Below are positions 1 through 5,841 of a DNA stretch of 23,027 nucleotides, in pieces; the first letter of the stretch is position 1; each line of letters begins with the position of its first letter. Under the pieces are notes generated by a model. The model ran no database searches and was not told the origin of the DNA. It saw nothing but the letters and a program-made list of their open reading frames with translations. The DNA is from a virus: IMG/VR virus record IMGVR_UViG_3300025840_000261, positions 1 to 23,027 of that record. The stretch is one strand, 5' to 3'. The position numbers and the translations under genes are program-made.

Positions 1-107
1 CAATCTGCTGTAGCATCAATTACTGCCTGTGCTTCTGCTTCTTCATTAGGTGGTGCTGTTTGGAGAGCATTCTCCACCATCTTGAGTAGTTTAGTTTTGT
101 CAGTCAT
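1..107 (-). CDS. Hypothetical protein, 3' end outside window
   Basis: The first 35 codons of a gene that continues past the left edge. It opens at an ATG at 107-105 that overlaps the stop of the previous gene (ATGA), so it is the fourth gene of the operon that starts at 642. The visible part is rich in Lys, Glu and Ala (MTDKTKLLKMVENALQ...) and is predicted helical. No family is recognised. Confidence 0.6.
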   Translation of the reverse strand, partial: MTDKTKLLKMVENALQTAPPNEEAEAQAVIDATAD

Positions 108-310
108 GCTCCAATCTCATCAAGTTTTTCAGCCACAAAACCATTCATGTCAAGTGTGCGTGGATCAATACCAGCATCAGTACAATCCATGATAAACTCC
201 ATGAATGCTCCCAGAATGAGACAGGCACGGCGTTTATCGTGCTTTGTGATGGCAGTATGTGGCATAGCAACATACTTTACCACATGATCGTAGAGTTCAT
301 CGTAGGTCAT
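104..310 (-). CDS. Small hypothetical phage protein (68 aa)
   Basis: The ATG at 310-308 overlaps the stop of the preceding gene in an ATGA junction, and its own stop overlaps the next start in the same way, which suggests coupled translation. The protein looks mostly helical, with a Tyr/His-rich N-terminus and an acidic C-terminus (...EKLDEIGA). There is no signal peptide, membrane segment or recognisable motif. Function unknown. Confidence 0.65.
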   Translation of the reverse strand: MTYDELYDHVVKYVAMPHTAITKHDKRRACLILGAFMEFIMDCTDAGIDPRTLDMNGFVAEKLDEIGA

Positions 311-492
311 TTGAATTGCTCCAGAACATCAATTACATGTTGAATACAATCTTTGGGAATGTGAATGGTTTCAACTTCTGGACCATTACCATCCTGCATA
401 CTCACAGTTCCATACTCATCGGATGAGAAATGATAACTAAAACCATCTTCATCGTTGATGATTTTGATTTCTTTGGTGATAGTGTAAGTCAT
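307..492 (-). CDS. Small hypothetical phage protein (61 aa)
   Basis: Second gene of the 642-1 operon, starting at an ATG three bases after the stop of the first. It is an acidic protein with alternating hydrophobic and polar residues (TITKEIKII, FSYHF), which suggests a small beta sheet followed by a C-terminal helix (HVIDVLEQF). No family recognised. Confidence 0.65.
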   Translation of the reverse strand: MTYTITKEIKIINDEDGFSYHFSSDEYGTVSMQDGNGPEVETIHIPKDCIQHVIDVLEQFK

Positions 493-495
493 ATT

Positions 496-642
496 TCAGT
501 TGGCGAGTCGGGCTACTTCAGCATCAAATTCAGCATTATTCTTCTCAACCTGGGCAATGAACTCGGGATCACTTGCGATCTCATCAATCCACTGGTCAAA
601 ATCAAAGATCTCACCAGGCATGTCTTGAATCTCGTCCCACAT
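496..642 (-). CDS. Acidic micro-protein (48 aa)
   Basis: A short ORF read directly from the sequence: ATG at 642-640, stop TGA at 498-496, product beginning MWDEIQDMPGEIFDFDQW and ending EVARLAN. The purine stretch AAGGGAA lies about 9 bases before the ATG and a TATAAT box lies 31 bases upstream, so it is the first gene of its operon. It is strongly acidic with no known domain. Its place behind a promoter argues that it is real despite its size. Confidence 0.6.
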   Translation of the reverse strand: MWDEIQDMPGEIFDFDQWIDEIASDPEFIAQVEKNNAEFDAEVARLAN

Positions 643-673
643 GAGCGGTTCCCTTGACTACCTTTGTATTATA
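642..673 (-). promoter_or_regulatory. Promoter A with conserved leader
   Basis: On the minus strand a GCCC-TATAAT box (-10 at 673-668) is followed by ACAAAGGTAGTCAAGGGAAC and then the ATG at 642. No good -35 box is present at 16-18 bases. The leader closely matches that of promoter C (AAGGTAGTCAAGGGAAC in both). Confidence 0.6.
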
Positions 674-679
674 GGGCAA

Positions 680-708
680 AGCACACCCCCCACAACAGGA
701 AGTGTGCT
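680..708 (-). terminator. Hairpin after the ten-gene operon
   Basis: A 7-bp inverted repeat (AGCACAC 680-686 with GTGTGCT 702-708, loop of 15) sits just after the stop at 715 and just upstream of promoter A. No clear U-run follows, so it may be a weak terminator or an RNA-end stabiliser. Confidence 0.35.
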
Positions 709-714
709 AGTTCA

Positions 715-1092
715 TCAGGTGTCCTCATCCAGGTTGACATCTGCTGTAAGATCTTTCAATCTGTTCATCTGAGCTTCATCCATAGGGATGAGTTTCTCTT
801 TACCACTCTCAATATCTTCAACCATTTGTTGTAGATGTTCTAGAAACTCTTTTGGTAGAGTGTCATCATCACCCAAGTAAGACCAGAAGCAATCATAACA
901 CTCTTCATATGGATTGTCATAGAACATGAGACCATAATCATCCCAGTTACCAGTCATCAGATCTGCCCAGTTTTGGAATGAACATTTGATACTCTGCCAA
1001 CCAGTCATCCAGCAGTGATTGATCCAATAGTCCCACCAACTGAGTTTGGTCTTTTTATTGCCTGTGCCAAGCACTGCTCTGCTAAAAATCAT
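715..1092 (-). CDS. Trp/Tyr-rich hypothetical protein (125 aa)
   Basis: Last gene of the operon from 3986. The ATG at 1092-1090 overlaps the preceding stop (ATGA). The N-terminal two thirds is rich in Trp, Tyr and Asp (WWDYWINHCWMTGW near residues 19-32) and the C-terminus is acidic and helical. No signal peptide, no metal motif and no recognised family. The aromatic-rich stretch suggests a compact globular protein. Confidence 0.65.
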   Translation of the reverse strand: MIFSRAVLGTGNKKTKLSWWDYWINHCWMTGWQSIKCSFQNWADLMTGNWDDYGLMFYDNPYEECYDCFWSYLGDDDTLPKEFLEHLQQMVEDIESGKEKLIPMDEAQMNRLKDLTADVNLDEDT

Positions 1093-1361
1093 GCTACTTG
1101 ACTCTTAGTATCATAGAACGATGTGTCACGCCAGTTGCGTCCACAGATGTCAAAAGTAAATCCTATCTTACCAAGAGAGAATAGGAATGAGAACAATCTA
1201 CCATATCCCATAGTGATTTGGAGATAAGGCCATTCAATCCATCCACCATACTCACCGATATCAAAAGACACCTGAAGTAGGGAATAACTTTTAGTTGTGA
1301 GCACAGTCATGTAGTATTCTGTGCCATAGTCTTGGCGAGTGCCGAATTGAATTAGTTTCAT
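1089..1361 (-). CDS. Hypothetical aromatic-rich protein (90 aa)
   Basis: Start set at the ATG 1361-1359, which overlaps the upstream TGA as TGATG; a GTG one codon earlier is possible. The protein has many Tyr, Phe and Gly residues and probably beta strands (YMTVLTTKSYSLLQVSF). A hydrophobic stretch near residues 57-70 (LFSFLFSLGKIGFTF) is too polar-flanked to call a membrane helix with confidence. Function unknown. Confidence 0.6.
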   Translation of the reverse strand: MKLIQFGTRQDYGTEYYMTVLTTKSYSLLQVSFDIGEYGGWIEWPYLQITMGYGRLFSFLFSLGKIGFTFDICGRNWRDTSFYDTKSQVA

Positions 1362-1945
1362 CACTTATCTCCCTTAGAAAGGAGTTTCTCTCCCATTTCT
1401 GCCAGTTCTTCTAATTGATCATCAGTAAACTGGGCAAAGCGACGATAACGACGAACCACACTCCACCAACGCTCTTCCCAGGATTGATGATTACTGGTAT
1501 CTTTGTTTGTTACAAATGTGCCATGAGGATCAGTGAACTCAAACTGAGGTTCATCATCTTCAAGAACTGTGCCCATAGGACCTTTCTTCAGTCGTGCCCA
1601 TTCTTCATCTGCTTTCTTGAAGTCTTCATACTTACTACGAAGATCTTCATCCATAGTCAGTTCATACTCATCACAGACCTTGCGCTGGTCTGCTTCACTA
1701 GTATAATCATTAAAGACCAGTGACATAGCACCACTACGAATATTGTGGTGACACATGCCTACACACAGCATAAACTTCTCAAAGAGTTTGAAGTATTGGC
1801 GGCAGTTGAGATCAGCAGCAGGTGCAGTGATTACATAATGCTCTTCAGGGAGCATATCATCGTCAACCGTAGATCCAAACCCAGTCTTGTAGGTAGGAGT
1901 CCAGGTAGCATCAAACTTGAATTCAACAGTTGCTTCGTAAGTCAT
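1361..1945 (-). CDS. Hypothetical phage protein (194 aa)
   Basis: The ATG at 1945-1943 overlaps the stop of the metzincin gene (ATGA). The first 40 residues look like beta structure. The middle has a His/Cys cluster (CVGMCHHNI, residues about 61-69). The C-terminal half is charged and helical with an Arg/Trp-rich stretch (WEERWWSVVRRYRRF). The HH and Cys residues could bind metal but match no motif I can name. Confidence 0.65.
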   Translation of the reverse strand: MTYEATVEFKFDATWTPTYKTGFGSTVDDDMLPEEHYVITAPAADLNCRQYFKLFEKFMLCVGMCHHNIRSGAMSLVFNDYTSEADQRKVCDEYELTMDEDLRSKYEDFKKADEEWARLKKGPMGTVLEDDEPQFEFTDPHGTFVTNKDTSNHQSWEERWWSVVRRYRRFAQFTDDQLEELAEMGEKLLSKGDK

Positions 1946-2412
1946 GAATAAAGTCCAGTAATGGTGTCAACGTCAGTAGGAGTGAACGCTCTCACGGGAG
2001 AGATCCAGTTGTACGACATAACGGTGTCGTTGGTGTCCGTATCATACCATATATCACCGTCTCTGTCGTCGTGTGGGTGTTCAAGTCCTAACGCATGACC
2101 CCACTCATGCAAATACACATACTTCTTATCATCAGAACGTTTCTTGATTAGGATAGTATATCCTTTCTCTGTTGGTATGCACAGACCAGAAGCATACCCA
2201 TATGGTTCTGGCATGGCATTCAGTTCATAGAATGCAACCTCAGCATGTTTTGGTTTCTTCAACACCTTAATGTCAAAGGATACCATCTCATCTGTGGTTG
2301 CAAGCATGTTGCGAGTGAATCTCGTTGGGTTGTCCACATAAACTTTCAGCACATTATCATCAAGAAGACTCATGGTGTGCTGAAAACGTGTCTCACTTAT
2401 CAACGTATCCAT
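1942..2412 (-). CDS. Metzincin-type zinc metallopeptidase
   Basis: A 156-aa protein with the full metzincin zinc site HEWGHALGLEH (residues 102-112; three His ligands, catalytic Glu103, Gly109) and a Met-turn (VMSYNW, Met132) at the right distance. This is the signature of M10/M12-type peptidases such as matrixins and serralysins, which cut peptide bonds with one zinc ion. It is a minimal catalytic domain with no signal peptide or pro-domain. It overlaps the upstream secreted HExxH gene by 20 bases. The ATG at 2412 is used here; Met14 (2373) is an alternative, and neither has a clear ribosome site. Possible roles are host protein turnover or virion maturation; the substrate is unknown. Confidence 0.85.
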   Translation of the reverse strand: MDTLISETRFQHTMSLLDDNVLKVYVDNPTRFTRNMLATTDEMVSFDIKVLKKPKHAEVAFYELNAMPEPYGYASGLCIPTEKGYTILIKKRSDDKKYVYLHEWGHALGLEHPHDDRDGDIWYDTDTNDTVMSYNWISPVRAFTPTDVDTITGLYS

Positions 2413-3073
2413 TTTTAACTAACCATTCACGGGTCAAAGGGGTCAGAGCATAATCAGTCCACATGGTGCCAGCAGCACACGACTCAAGGGCATCCATGGT
2501 CATCTGGGAGGTCTTGCCCGCCCAGATCGCCTCTGCCTCCCAGGGCACAGCAGATGCAGGATAGGTTTTTTCTGCAATTTCACGCCACAGGGGTGGAACG
2601 TCCTCCTCTGCATTAATAATCGCAATAAATGAATTGTAGATGCTTCCAGCCATGCAATCCTGTGCTGCGTGCCACCCTTCATGACGCATCACACTCATCA
2701 AAACACCAGGACGACTCATGTATGCTTTGTTGAGGTAGAAGTTGTTGCTCACAGTATGGTAGACACCACGATGACCAACAGGGAAATACTTCTCATCAGC
2801 AAGGAAAACATCAACACCAATTACGGTGAGTGCGTTGAGGATTCTAGCAAACTCAGTAGCAACAGAATCCCAATCAGAATCTGGATAAACCTCTCTGAGA
2901 TAATCAACACCCCATACAGGTTCAACACCTTCCTTACACTCACGTAGCATCATGCATCCTAGTGAGTCGTTGGTGTAAAAACCTTTGGTGATTTTCCCTT
3001 CATTTGCTAGTGCAAAGTTACTGAGTCCCAAACTCAATATCGTCAGGGTTACGGGGATTAGCGAACGTACCAT
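2393..3073 (-). CDS. Secreted HExxH (gluzincin-like) protein
   Basis: From the ATG at 3073 the product (226 aa) begins with a clear signal peptide: short basic start MVRS, hydrophobic core to residue 20 and an ALA cleavage site near 23. A zinc motif HEGWH lies at residues 131-135, and a WEAEA segment at 178-182 can supply the glutamate third ligand, the gluzincin pattern. Four or more Cys residues after the signal fit export to an oxidising compartment. A TTG at 3115 would add 14 residues but spoil the short n-region. Either start overlaps the 58-aa gene upstream. Likely an exported metallopeptidase acting in the periplasm or envelope; its target is unknown. Confidence 0.8.
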   Translation of the reverse strand: MVRSLIPVTLTILSLGLSNFALANEGKITKGFYTNDSLGCMMLRECKEGVEPVWGVDYLREVYPDSDWDSVATEFARILNALTVIGVDVFLADEKYFPVGHRGVYHTVSNNFYLNKAYMSRPGVLMSVMRHEGWHAAQDCMAGSIYNSFIAIINAEEDVPPLWREIAEKTYPASAVPWEAEAIWAGKTSQMTMDALESCAAGTMWTDYALTPLTREWLVKNGYVDK

Positions 3074-3194
3074 AGTTGTAGGTGTAGTAAAGGAAACTGT
3101 TGATGCTTTTTTCAATACCCAAAGACTCTTTCACGTCCAACCAAGATTGGTATTCAAGTTGAAGGTCTTCACTCAATTGGATTGTTACATTCAT
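3018..3194 (-). CDS. Small hypothetical protein (58 aa)
   Basis: Start set at the ATG 3194-3192. The product begins MNVTIQLSEDLQLEYQSWLD; the pattern of a short strand followed by two helices loosely recalls ribbon-helix-helix proteins, but this is not firm. It overlaps the upstream 39-aa gene by 26 bases and the signal-peptide gene downstream by 56 bases. Those overlaps are long for this genome, which lowers confidence. Confidence 0.5.
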   Translation of the reverse strand: MNVTIQLSEDLQLEYQSWLDVKESLGIEKSINSFLYYTYNYGTFANPRNPDDIEFGTQ

Positions 3195-3288
3195 AGTCAA
3201 TTTGTCCTTGCTCCTTGATTTGTTGTAAGATTTCTTCTGCCTTAGCGTATTCAGAAGAGTTACATGCTACCATGTAACTCAGAATCAT
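3169..3288 (-). CDS. Helical micro-protein (39 aa)
   Basis: Chosen start is the ATG at 3288, one base after the previous stop, with GGAG about 8 bases upstream. In-frame ATGs at 3297 and 3339 would lengthen it but overlap the upstream gene more. The product (MILSYMVACNSSEYAKAEEI...) looks like one or two amphipathic helices. Function unknown. Confidence 0.5.
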   Translation of the reverse strand: MILSYMVACNSSEYAKAEEILQQIKEQGQIDYECNNPIE

Positions 3289-3289
3289 C

Positions 3290-3517
3290 TCACGCATCTC
3301 CGCAGAGATTTTTGTAGAGTTGTTGGAGTTCTGTTTCATTATAGTAGAGGGTTTCTTCTTCTTCCAGTTGCTCAGGGTCCAACCACTCATAGAACTCATC
3401 AGCAAGGGCGAGAGCATCGTCATGGCGTTCTTCAGAGATCAAGTCTTTGAAACGATCACACATGTAATCATACACGAGATCACGCTGATAGGAAAGACGC
3501 TGGGTGTCGGTGCTCAT
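3290..3517 (-). CDS. Acidic helical hypothetical protein (75 aa)
   Basis: The ATG at 3517-3515 overlaps the upstream stop (ATGA). The product is predicted helical, with a very acidic stretch (LDPEQLEEEETLYYNETE, residues about 46-63). No family recognised. Co-transcribed with its neighbours from the promoter at 4038-4010. Confidence 0.65.
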   Translation of the reverse strand: MSTDTQRLSYQRDLVYDYMCDRFKDLISEERHDDALALADEFYEWLDPEQLEEEETLYYNETELQQLYKNLCGDA

Positions 3518-3762
3518 AGTTTGTTCAGAAAAAGGACGTTGTGCAGGTGATCGTACTGGATGAATTCTACATCCTTAGGAAGCAAACTGACGGCAGCAGC
3601 AGCAAAGTCGTTAGGAAACTTAGCAAACAGACGCCAGAACTTCTTTGTCTGATCGTAGTCTAACGTGCTCTTAGGAAGAACACGCATCTCATACTCGCCT
3701 CGTGTGTAACGATTTGGGTATGGTTCTATAAACTCACGGATGTAATCTTGTAGGAGGTTCAT
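3514..3762 (-). CDS. Hypothetical protein (82 aa)
   Basis: Start set at the ATG 3762-3760 (MNLLQDYIREFIEPYPNRY), which overlaps the previous stop at 3759 in an ATGA junction; the longer open frame to 3822 has no supporting site. A basic middle (KSTLDYDQTKKFWRLFAKF) is followed by a hydrophobic C-terminal half. No known domain. Confidence 0.65.
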   Translation of the reverse strand: MNLLQDYIREFIEPYPNRYTRGEYEMRVLPKSTLDYDQTKKFWRLFAKFPNDFAAAAVSLLPKDVEFIQYDHLHNVLFLNKL

Positions 3763-3986
3763 TTGACAAATACCTGATTTTGCTCGTTGTGCAGTTGTTC
3801 TGCTTGCTTCAGATAATAGCACATGTGTGCCACATATTCAACGTCTTCTTCACATGGTTGGAAATCATACGCATCTTCCCAATCAACAGTACCATCACGA
3901 TTGACTGGAGCACCAAATGGAGTGCCATCGTCATCAAGTGCGAAGGCACAACCAGCAGCAACAAGGTAGAACTCGGGAGCAGGCAT
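3759..3986 (-). CDS. Hypothetical protein (75 aa), first gene of operon
   Basis: The ATG at 3986 lies 29 bases downstream of a -10 box with an excellent -35 (see promoter). The product starts MPAPEFYLVAAGCAFALDDDG and contains a short hydrophobic strand and a C-terminal helix. It opens a ten-gene operon that includes both metallopeptidase-like genes. No family recognised. Confidence 0.65.
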   Translation of the reverse strand: MPAPEFYLVAAGCAFALDDDGTPFGAPVNRDGTVDWEDAYDFQPCEEDVEYVAHMCYYLKQAEQLHNEQNQVFVK

Positions 3987-4009
3987 TAGAGGAAAAGCGA
4001 AGGAACTCT

Positions 4010-4038
4010 AGTATACTATGTATTGAGCAGCGTGTCAA
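4010..4038 (-). promoter_or_regulatory. Sigma70-type promoter TTGACA-N17-TATACT
   Basis: Minus strand -35 TTGACA (4038-4033), a spacer of exactly 17, and -10 TATACT (4015-4010). It lies across the 3' end of the HNH gene and its stop, and 29 bases before the ATG at 3986. Near-consensus for a host housekeeping sigma factor, so probably an early promoter. Confidence 0.75.
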
Positions 4039-4441
4039 ATGTCTCGACTTTCACAATGCCCTTGTGGGACTTCCTCTTGCCACTACGAATGGCACGAAGA
4101 TGTGATGGGTTGTGCTTGTTGTCATAAGCCCATGTGTCAAGTGAATATACTTCAATGGATGAACCATCTTTGTATGTCAATCTATGAACTTTAGCACTGT
4201 TAGTGTAGTCACGATTCTCTATTGACTTGTTCTTGTGACAAGTAGAGCACAATAACTGACACTTGAGTGCTTCTTCATAGCACTTGCTATAACCTTTGGA
4301 GTTTGCCATATTACCAATGGAATCAACCTTGGTAGATGGGTCGATGTGATCAAAGTGTAGATTCTCAGTTGCTCCACACTTCACACATTTGTTTCCAAAT
4401 GCTTCACGGAGCTTATTCATTCGTGTTTGATATGCTGACAT
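4016..4441 (-). CDS. HNH homing-type endonuclease
   Basis: From the ATG at 4441 the 141-aa product has CVKC (19-22), the HNH core FDHIDP with Asp31 and His32, and CSTCHKNK (65-72) with two Cys plus His69 and Asn71. This makes a zinc-stabilised beta-beta-alpha-metal nuclease. The C-terminal part (SLDTWAYDNKHNPSHL..., then SGKRKSHKG) resembles the modular DNA-binding repeats of phage homing endonucleases. Such enzymes cut a target allele so that their own gene spreads by repair. It has its own late promoter inside a long hairpin, unlike its neighbours. An open frame runs upstream to 4486, but that part is the hairpin and is probably not translated. Confidence 0.88.
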   Translation of the reverse strand: MSAYQTRMNKLREAFGNKCVKCGATENLHFDHIDPSTKVDSIGNMANSKGYSKCYEEALKCQLLCSTCHKNKSIENRDYTNSAKVHRLTYKDGSSIEVYSLDTWAYDNKHNPSHLRAIRSGKRKSHKGIVKVETFDTLLNT

Positions 4442-4443
4442 AA

Positions 4444-4485
4444 TGGGCAGGCGTCTGTTGTATTTATACAAGAAACACCTGCCCA
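4444..4485 (-). promoter_or_regulatory. Late promoter inside a 42-base hairpin
   Basis: TATAAATA, the T4-type late box, lies at 4468-4461 on the minus strand. It sits in the tip of an inverted repeat covering 4485-4444: two 19-base arms around a UAAA loop, with 18 of 19 positions pairable (two G-U pairs, one C-C mismatch). The 3' arm ends two bases before the ATG at 4441. Read-through RNA would fold the whole hairpin, while RNA started at the late box would lack most of the 5' arm. Confidence 0.75.
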
Positions 4486-4491
4486 ATCACA

Positions 4492-4914
4492 TCACTTATA
4501 CAAATACGATCCAGCCCAATCAGCATTCTCCAGCAACCACTCACGATCCTTGATCAGAAGCAGGTTGAAGCGCACATGCTTGGCAGGTGCTTTGAACGAT
4601 GCAGGTTTGTAGACTTCACCAGTCTTCTTATCTACAAAAGCATGGACAGAGCGAGAACCAGCACCAGTCTCCATAATCAGTTTGTGATACTTGCGACCAG
4701 ACTCAATATAGAACTTGTAGTCGCTGGTGTTGTTGCTAGTCTTGAAGTTGTCCACCAGAGCATCACACAGCATCAGGCAATACTTGCGGATGTTCAACTC
4801 AATGGTGTTGCGAGCATCAGCAGTAGCAGCAAAGTCAGCGAAGGTGGCAGTCATGTCGTTGTCTGAACTGAAGTCAGTATAAAGGGTCTTGGTGGGGTTT
4901 GGGAGGCAGATCAT
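4492..4914 (-). CDS. Conserved phage hypothetical protein (140 aa)
   Basis: The ATG at 4914-4912 overlaps the previous stop in an ATGA junction; a GTG at 4974 would extend the frame inside the upstream gene. The product has a helical N-terminal half and a C-terminal half with YHKLIMETGAGSRSVHAFV then DKKTGEVYKP. I recall this second part from other phage hypothetical proteins of unknown role; this is memory, not a search. No catalytic motif is visible. Confidence 0.75.
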   Translation of the reverse strand: MICLPNPTKTLYTDFSSDNDMTATFADFAATADARNTIELNIRKYCLMLCDALVDNFKTSNNTSDYKFYIESGRKYHKLIMETGAGSRSVHAFVDKKTGEVYKPASFKAPAKHVRFNLLLIKDREWLLENADWAGSYLYK

Positions 4915-5135
4915 GCCACTTCGCTCGCTGGCACACGGGTCACGGTGAGACGACTGAAGTTGTACTGACGCCACGCATCACATGCCTCGTTCACCATACG
5001 ATTGTGCTGACGATCCATGCCCTTAGCAGTCTTGCACTTGCCTTCCTTGCGGAAATACACGATAGGGTGAGCAGGAGACTCAGCGAATTCGATCTCGATG
5101 CGGTAGAAGGAGTGCTTGACGACTTGGACGGTCAT
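4911..5135 (-). CDS. Hypothetical protein (74 aa)
   Basis: First gene after promoter B, with AAGGGAA upstream of the ATG at 5135-5133. The product is basic with alternating strands (VVKHSFYRIEIEF) and a central KEGKCKTAKG stretch. It is followed by, and coupled to, the 140-aa gene. No family recognised. Confidence 0.65.
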   Translation of the reverse strand: MTVQVVKHSFYRIEIEFAESPAHPIVYFRKEGKCKTAKGMDRQHNRMVNEACDAWRQYNFSRLTVTRVPASEVA

Positions 5136-5166
5136 GTGGTGTTCCCTTGACGACTTCTATAGTATA
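5135..5166 (-). promoter_or_regulatory. Promoter B
   Basis: GCCC-TATACT (-10 at 5166-5161), then GTCGTCAAGGGAACACCAC and the ATG at 5135. The box begins 31 bases before the ATG and directly follows the stop of the upstream micro-gene at 5171. No clear -35 box. Confidence 0.55.
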
Positions 5167-5170
5167 GGGC

Positions 5171-5299
5171 TCAGGAGAGCAGTTCCAGCACCTCTTGGGA
5201 CAGGTCCTCAACTGGCATATCGTGGTCGATCTCAATCACGTCATACTCATTCTCAATTTGATCCAGGAGCCAGCGGTCAAGCATTACTTCATTCAGCAT
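5171..5299 (-). CDS. Acidic micro-protein (42 aa)
   Basis: A short ORF read directly from the sequence: ATG at 5299-5297, TGA at 5173-5171, product MLNEVMLDRWLLDQIENEYD... ending EVLELLS. It overlaps the upstream membrane-protein gene by 11 bases in another frame. Strongly acidic, probably helical, no known family. Confidence 0.5.
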   Translation of the reverse strand: MLNEVMLDRWLLDQIENEYDVIEIDHDMPVEDLSQEVLELLS

Positions 5300-5465
5300 C
5301 GGTAGTTTCCTCAGTAGTGATTTGGTTTACGTTGTAGCGAGTGTTATAAGGGGAGTTGAAAAAGCGACGAAAAGCAGTAACAACAATAATAAACGCTGAT
5401 ACCACACCAACAAGACCAAGGAAGGTGGTAACATCGCCAGTAAAAGTGTAAGTGTCAGGAGTCAT
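5289..5465 (-). CDS. Tiny single-pass membrane protein (58 aa)
   Basis: ATG at 5465-5463 overlapping the previous stop (ATGA), TGA at 5291-5289. Residues about 13-33 (TTFLGLVGVVSAFIIVVTAF) form one strong membrane helix, followed by RRFF and a polar tail, so the positive-inside rule puts the C-terminus in the cytoplasm. It lies in tandem with a 28-aa membrane micro-protein. Candidate roles are a holin or antiholin, or a modulator of a host membrane complex; the sequence does not decide. Confidence 0.6.
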   Translation of the reverse strand: MTPDTYTFTGDVTTFLGLVGVVSAFIIVVTAFRRFFNSPYNTRYNVNQITTEETTDAE

Positions 5466-5548
5466 CGGTAAATTGCTTTGAAAAAGAGTAGAAGACCAGC
5501 AGCAGTAATAATGCCAGTCAGGAGAAGAGAAGTGCTAGTTACATCCAT
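5462..5548 (-). CDS. 28-aa membrane micro-protein
   Basis: ATG at 5548-5546 joined to the previous stop as TGATG; TGA at 5464-5462 overlaps the next ATG. The product, MDVTSTSLLLTGIITAAG then LLLFFKAIYR, is almost entirely one membrane helix with a basic end. The tight overlaps on both sides support it as a gene. Its size is like that of small photosystem or cytochrome subunits, but I cannot match it to one. Confidence 0.5.
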   Translation of the reverse strand: MDVTSTSLLLTGIITAAGLLLFFKAIYR

Positions 5549-5787
5549 CAGTAGTGTGCTTCAGACCAGTCCAGTTTATCAGAGTATTTGGCGATTCCAT
5601 CATAGCATTTCTTTGTCATTTCTTGATCACCATCAGAGATGTAGGACTTGAGGAACTCAAAGCAATACTTGATGCGGTTCTCTGGTTGTGCCAGCACACG
5701 CTCAAGTTTTGCTTTGGACTCAGCAACACGCTTGTTGTGTGCGAACATCTCACGATCAGCAAAGGACATGGTGTGGATGGGGTGCAT
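5548..5787 (-). CDS. Hypothetical helical protein (79 aa)
   Basis: First gene behind promoter C, ATG at 5787-5785 with AAGGGAA upstream; Met7 is a possible alternative start. Charged, helical protein with coiled-coil-like spacing around residues 17-32. No known domain. It heads an operon that continues with two membrane micro-proteins. Confidence 0.65.
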   Translation of the reverse strand: MHPIHTMSFADREMFAHNKRVAESKAKLERVLAQPENRIKYCFEFLKSYISDGDQEMTKKCYDGIAKYSDKLDWSEAHY

Positions 5788-5819
5788 GGCGTCGTTCCCT
5801 TGACTACCTTAGTAGTATA
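5787..5819 (-). promoter_or_regulatory. Promoter C
   Basis: TATACT (5819-5814) after GCGC, followed by ACTAAGGTAGTCAAGGGAAC and the ATG at 5787. The leader shares AAGGTAGTCAAGGGAAC with promoter A. No -35 box. A perfect 10-bp palindrome CACCTAGGTG (5839-5848) lies just upstream and contains the stop codon of the methyltransferase gene. Confidence 0.6.
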
Positions 5820-5841
5820 GCGCAGGAAGAGACCCATACAC

